From Prolixibacteraceae bacterium UBA5740 (lineage in GTDB: Bacteria; Bacteroidota; Bacteroidia; Bacteroidales; Prolixibacteraceae), in assembly GCA_002419285.1 (NCBI GenBank), contig DIFU01000158.1, positions 1-16,801 of the forward strand: DNA of 16,801 bases, given 5' to 3'. The notes below the pieces were generated by a model, which did not search any database, was not told the DNA's origin, and was given only the letters and a program-made list of their open reading frames with translations. Made by a program: the position numbers and the translations under genes. Each line of letters begins with the position of its first letter. Within the stretch, counting starts at the first letter, position 1. Of the stretch, positions 13,677 through 16,801 are shown in pieces.

Positions 13677-15530
13677 CCTTCCAAACAGCCGGTCTATGTC
13701 TTCCAGGGAAATAATGGTCAGGGTAGGCTTGCCGTCGGGGGTGAAATTGGGTGATGAACAGGCAAACAGCTGGTCGATAATATGATCCATCATCTCGGGC
13801 TGCAGGTCAACCCCATAGCTTACCGCAGAAGCCTTGGAGAGGGAAATGGCCACTTGGTCGCGTACCTTTTCAGTGGCATCCACCGGGGTATTTTTATACT
13901 CTTCGAGCAGCTTTTCGATCAGGGAAGTTGGGGAGGTGGATTCCAAAACTCCAGGTACCCCGCTGACAATAAAAGTATCCTTCCCGAACTCACGGATATC
14001 GAATCCCATGGATTCCAAATCAGGTAAAATTTCCTTCAACAGCTCCGTGTCGGCCGAATTGAGCTCAAATGTATGGGGAAACAGGATCTGCTGGCTTGAC
14101 ACCGTGTCACTCTGAAGCATGGACCTGATCTTTTCAAACAGGATCCTTTCCTGTGCCCGCTTCTGGTCGATCAGCATCATCCCCGACTTGACGGGCAGTA
14201 CCAGGTATTTCTGTTTGAACTGGAAAACTTTCTTCCCGGAATAGGGTATTGATGTTTCGGGAAAAACCCTGCCTTGTGACTGTTCATCAGGCTGTTCAAA
14301 GCGGGATCTTGCCTGATCCATGCCTGAATAGAGCTTTTCCCAGTGCCTCAGGTTTTGGGTTTCCCCGGACGTAGCCGACTGTCTGAAAGTCGAAGTACCC
14401 TGCAACGAGGATCCACCTGCATGAAAGGGATTATAATCCGGATTAAAGGCTATCTGTGGTGCAGTAAGCGGTTGTCCGGGCTTTGGCGGCATGGGGATCT
14501 CAACACTGCCTGCCTGGTCGAAATCAATCGATGGCACGGCACTGTGTTTTCCCAATGCTTCCCTGACGGCAGCGTTCAGGAGTTGCCATATGGCACGGTC
14601 GTCCTCAAACTTTATTTCTGTCTTGGTTGGATGTACATTGATATCGATGGATCCCGGGTTTATATCCATCAGGAAGAAATAGGACGGGAATGCATCGGGA
14701 GGAAGAAGCTTTTCATAGGCTTGCATCACTGCCTTGTGAAACCAGGGATGTTTCATAAACCTGCGGTTCACGAAAAAAAACTGTTCACCCATGGTTTTAC
14801 GGGCAAATTTCGGTAGTCCGGTATACCCGGTAATCGAAATGACACTCGTTTGGCTCTCAACAGGGATTAACGCCTGGCTGATCGATTTCCCAAACAACCC
14901 GGCCAGTCGTTTCATGGTATTTCCTGCAGGCAATTCATAGATGGTGGAATTGTTGTGTACAAGGGTAAATGATATCTCGGGATTGGGTATCGCAATACGG
15001 TGTATTTCGTTGATGATCAACTTCATTTCAGTTGCATCCGATTTCAGGAACTTCCGGCGGGCCGGAACATTGAAGAATAGATTTTTTACCTGCACGTTCG
15101 ATCCGTTCCCACACATGACCGGTTCCTGGGTTATGACCCGGGTGGCAGTGAGGTGCAGGAAAGTGCCGGTTTCGTCCTCCACCCGCTTGGTTCGCAGTTC
15201 TACGTCGGCGATGGCCGCTATCGAGGCCAGTGCTTCCCCCCTGAATCCCATGGTGCGGATGGCAAACAGGTCGTTGGCAGAACTGATCTTGGAGGTGGCA
15301 TGACGCTCAAAAGCCATCCGGGCATCGGTGGGCGACATTCCACATCCGTTATCGGTAACCTGGATCAGGGTCCTTCCCGAATCCTTGATATGAATGATAA
15401 TCTCATCCGCTCCCGAGTCAAGCGCGTTTTCAACCAACTCCTTCACGACGGAAGCAGGACGTTGTATCACTTCACCGGCAGCAATCTGATTGGCTACGGA
15501 ATCGGGCAGTAAACGAATAATATCAGTCAC
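13674..15530 (-). CDS. mutL: DNA mismatch repair protein MutL
   Basis: Encodes 618 residues, starting with GTG at 15530 (no ATG lies near the conserved N-terminus). MutL is a GHKL-ATPase dimer that links MutS mismatch recognition to strand removal. The ATPase domain is complete: IAAGEVIQRPASVVKELVENALD with catalytic E36, DNGCGM, TMGFRGEALASIA and NVHPTKTEIKF. A polar linker (~330-430) leads to the dimerisation domain. The endonuclease motif DQHA-x2-E-x4-E appears as DQKRAQERILFE (D455 and E461 kept, His replaced by K457), and the C-terminal CPHGRP motif as TPDGKP (T597, D599). Three likely metal ligands are therefore missing, so nicking activity is doubtful. It lies 10 bp after the small tail-anchored gene. 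The 223-bp gap to the rhomboid (13451-13673) is AT-rich with no clear gene or promoter. Confidence 0.97.
   Translation of the reverse strand: MTDIIRLLPDSVANQIAAGEVIQRPASVVKELVENALDSGADEIIIHIKDSGRTLIQVTDNGCGMSPTDARMAFERHATSKISSANDLFAIRTMGFRGEALASIAAIADVELRTKRVEDETGTFLHLTATRVITQEPVMCGNGSNVQVKNLFFNVPARRKFLKSDATEMKLIINEIHRIAIPNPEISFTLVHNNSTIYELPAGNTMKRLAGLFGKSISQALIPVESQTSVISITGYTGLPKFARKTMGEQFFFVNRRFMKHPWFHKAVMQAYEKLLPPDAFPSYFFLMDINPGSIDINVHPTKTEIKFEDDRAIWQLLNAAVREALGKHSAVPSIDFDQAGSVEIPMPPKPGQPLTAPQIAFNPDYNPFHAGGSSLQGTSTFRQSATSGETQNLRHWEKLYSGMDQARSRFEQPDEQSQGRVFPETSIPYSGKKVFQFKQKYLVLPVKSGMMLIDQKRAQERILFEKIRSMLQSDTVSSQQILFPHTFELNSADTELLKEILPDLESMGFDIREFGKDTFIVSGVPGVLESTSPTSLIEKLLEEYKNTPVDATEKVRDQVAISLSKASAVSYGVDLQPEMMDHIIDQLFACSSPNFTPDGKPTLTIISLEDIDRLFGR
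14097..14109. repeat. palindrome TGACAC-C-GTGTCA, copy 2
   Basis: Second copy of the 6-1-6 inverted repeat, inside the mutL coding sequence (it encodes S-D-T-V-S in the segment after the degraded endonuclease motif). Centre-to-centre distance to copy 1 is 433 bp; both copies are followed by C on the plus strand. Confidence 0.45.
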
Positions 15531-15540
15531 GTTCCGGAAA

Positions 15541-15837
15541 TTACCTGTAAAAGAAGAAATAGGCGATCAGGCTGAGGGAGATAATCAGGATGATCAGCCT
15601 CCACTGGCTGCTCCTTCTGGCATCTTCGGCCGATTTGGATGCCCTGCCCATCGCCTGCCTGAACTGCCCCTTCAAATTGGGTTTGAATGGTTTATCAGGA
15701 TCCGGAGTTTCAGTAATTCCCATTTCTTCCCTGATGAGGCGTTCCCGCTCCTCTCGTTCCTCTTTATCGGGATCATAAAACCGATAGGGAACATTGAACC
15801 GTTTTGCGCTTGGCAAATGAAAAAACTTTAATGCCAT
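15541..15837 (-). CDS. small tail-anchored membrane protein preceding mutL
   Basis: Encodes 98 residues from ATG 15837 (MALKFFHLPSAKRF); an upstream ATG at 15864 would add nine and would lie inside the candidate promoter. The N-terminal half is highly charged, with VPYRFYDPDKEEREERERL, then a proline-rich stretch (TETPDPDKPFKPN), a basic helix, and one C-terminal transmembrane segment (about 78-97, LIILIISLSLIAYFFFY), so the charged part should face the cytoplasm. Small proteins with a Y-x-PRYY/FYDP-type motif and a C-terminal anchor sit beside mutL in other Bacteroidota and are sometimes mislabelled riboflavin synthase subunit beta; that link is from memory. Function unknown. It is the first gene of the mutL-rhomboid cluster. 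Confidence 0.82.
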   Translation of the reverse strand: MALKFFHLPSAKRFNVPYRFYDPDKEEREERERLIREEMGITETPDPDKPFKPNLKGQFRQAMGRASKSAEDARRSSQWRLIILIISLSLIAYFFFYR

Positions 15838-15861
15838 AATTGTAATCCTTTTCTCCAGATA

Positions 15862-15869
15862 CAAAGATA
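15862..15869 (-). promoter_or_regulatory. candidate promoter of the mutL operon (-7 element)
   Basis: On the minus strand TATCTTTG matches TAnnTTTG exactly. Transcription would start near 15855, leaving about 18 bases before ATG 15837 of the small tail-anchored gene. No clear -33 TTTG is visible at the ideal spacing. The remaining divergent gap (15870-16097) holds a 7-bp direct repeat ACAGAAC spaced by three bases (around 16007-16023), and no gene I can support. Confidence 0.4.
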
Positions 15870-16097
15870 GTCATGTATTTCGAATTCACGATTGGATGGC
15901 CGATTTAACCCTTTTCCATAAGATCTGAAATATGCTTCCTGACAGGCAATCAAGAAATCTGTCTGCATGCAAACATCAACAGGGTAACCTCCTGAGGGTT
16001 TTCCGACAGAACAAAACAGAACTTCAACTGTTATTTTGATGGATCGCATTAAACCGACCACAAAAATCAACGATCATTATTAATCAGAATTTCGTTC

Positions 16098-16801
16098 ATG
16101 TATATCGAAAAAACGGAACTTGCAGAAGTCACTGACCCCATTACCAAAGAAGCCCTCAATGACTATTACATTGCCCATTTAAGCCGGCAGCTCAGCCTGC
16201 TTGGCCGAAGGGAAGTACACAATGGAAGAGCCCATTTCGGCATTTTCGGCGACGGAAAGGAGCTTGCCCAAATTGCCTATGCAAAAAAATTCATGAAAGG
16301 CGACTGGCGTTCAGGATACTACCGCGACCAGACATTCATGCTTGTATTGGGTTTGTTGCAGCCAGAGGAGTTTTTTGCCATGATTTATGGTGATACTGAT
16401 GTGAATTTCAACCCTTCAACCGGTGGCCGTAACTTTAACAATCATTTCAGTACCCGGAATATCAACGATAAAGGGGAGATAGTAAATCTTGCCGACCAAT
16501 ACAACTCGGCCTCGGATATTTCTTCAACAGCCGGCCAGATGCCCCGTTTGCTTGGATTGGCCCAGGCCTCCAAAATTGTCAGAAAGAATCCTGATCTGGC
16601 CCGACACCTGAACAACAATATCTCGGGAAATGAGGTGGCTTTTGGTTCCATTGGGGACGCCAGCACCTCGGAAGGCATGTTTTTCGAAACCATCAACGCG
16701 GCGGCTGTCATGCAGGTTCCGCTGGCGGTTGCCGTCTATGACGATGGGTATGGCATTAGCGTTCCCATCGAGCTGCAAACTGCCAAATCGAGCATTTCTG
16801 A
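16098..16801 (+). CDS. 2-oxoacid dehydrogenase E1 (alpha-type N-terminus), 3' partial
   Basis: The first 234 residues are visible; the frame runs off the right edge. E1 decarboxylates a 2-oxoacid with thiamine diphosphate and passes the acyl group to the lipoyl E2 subunit. Seen: an N-terminal helix with NDYYIAHLSRQLSLLGRREV, FGIFGDGKELAQIAYAKKF, WRSGYYRDQTFMLVLGL (the R-x-x-Y-R-D pattern of alpha subunits), STAGQMPRLLGLAQASKI, and the cofactor motif GDAST (G186, D187) followed 26 residues later by DDGYGISVP (D215, D216), a variant of GDG-x(24-27)-NN. In Bacteroidota such genes often continue into a beta half, giving a single fused E1 of the branched-chain (2-oxoisovalerate) type; whether that holds here cannot be seen. 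ATG 16098 fits the family start; no Shine-Dalgarno precedes it. Confidence 0.9.
   Translation, partial: MYIEKTELAEVTDPITKEALNDYYIAHLSRQLSLLGRREVHNGRAHFGIFGDGKELAQIAYAKKFMKGDWRSGYYRDQTFMLVLGLLQPEEFFAMIYGDTDVNFNPSTGGRNFNNHFSTRNINDKGEIVNLADQYNSASDISSTAGQMPRLLGLAQASKIVRKNPDLARHLNNNISGNEVAFGSIGDASTSEGMFFETINAAAVMQVPLAVAVYDDGYGISVPIELQTAKSSIS

Noticed and set aside
16007..16023. ACAGAAC direct repeat with 3-base spacer as an operator
   Set aside because: Only two short copies, no symmetry and no clear promoter beside it; kept as a note in the intergenic description.
15828..16070. 80-codon minus-strand ORF in the divergent gap before the E1 gene
   Set aside because: It overlaps the candidate mutL-operon promoter and the start of the small tail-anchored gene, and shows no family resemblance.
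1..16801. Search for mobile elements, CRISPR arrays, tRNA/rRNA genes and defence islands
   Set aside because: No transposase, integrase, repeat-spacer array, tRNA cloverleaf or rRNA segment was recognised by eye; gene order and content look like core chromosome.

Overview
The window looks like a stretch of chromosome from a member of the Bacteroidota, most likely a Bacteroidales-type or related environmental lineage. The evidence is gene content: a DUF4783-like protein, a rhomboid with a DUF6576-like tail, a small tail-anchored protein directly before mutL, and a NanM-like/symporter fusion. Several genes are preceded by matches to the Bacteroidota -7 promoter element TAnnTTTG, and most starts lack a Shine-Dalgarno sequence. 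I see no tRNA, rRNA, CRISPR array, insertion sequence, integrase or phage gene. The region reads as ordinary vertically inherited chromosome, and every gap between genes is under 300 bp.

Layout, left to right. (1) Bases 1-1993: the 3' part of a fusion between a kelch/NanM-like mutarotase domain and a sodium:solute symporter, cut by the window edge. (2) 2157-3350: a secreted seven-repeat protein, probably a beta-propeller. (3) 3431-4099: lipB, with a good candidate promoter. It is convergent, with one base between stop codons, with a leftward three-gene operon (6010 to 4101): DUF4783-like exported protein, YihY/BrkB-family membrane protein, small DUF6565-like lipoprotein. (4) 6224-6697: rlmH, rightward. 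(5) 6787-11711: a rightward run of a very large NtrY-like histidine kinase with about 12 membrane segments, a COG1237-type metallo-beta-lactamase-fold protein that overlaps the kinase stop by 8 bases, and a small purine-type phosphoribosyltransferase. (6) 11745-15837: a leftward cluster transcribed as small tail-anchored protein, mutL (GTG start), and two tandem rhomboid proteases. (7) 16098 to the right edge: the N-terminal part of a 2-oxoacid dehydrogenase E1 subunit with a thiamine-diphosphate motif.

Functionally, lipB (lipoyl transfer to E2/H proteins) and the E1 subunit belong to the same area of metabolism but sit 12 kb apart and are not an operon. rlmH and mutL are housekeeping genes. 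The least explained parts are the orphan giant kinase with its MBL/PRTase partners, the conserved small genes of unknown role (DUF4783, DUF6565 and the mutL-leader protein), a MutL whose endonuclease metal site looks degraded, and a 13-bp palindrome (TGACACnGTGTCA) present twice in the mutL region. I found no clear new defence or mobile system here.
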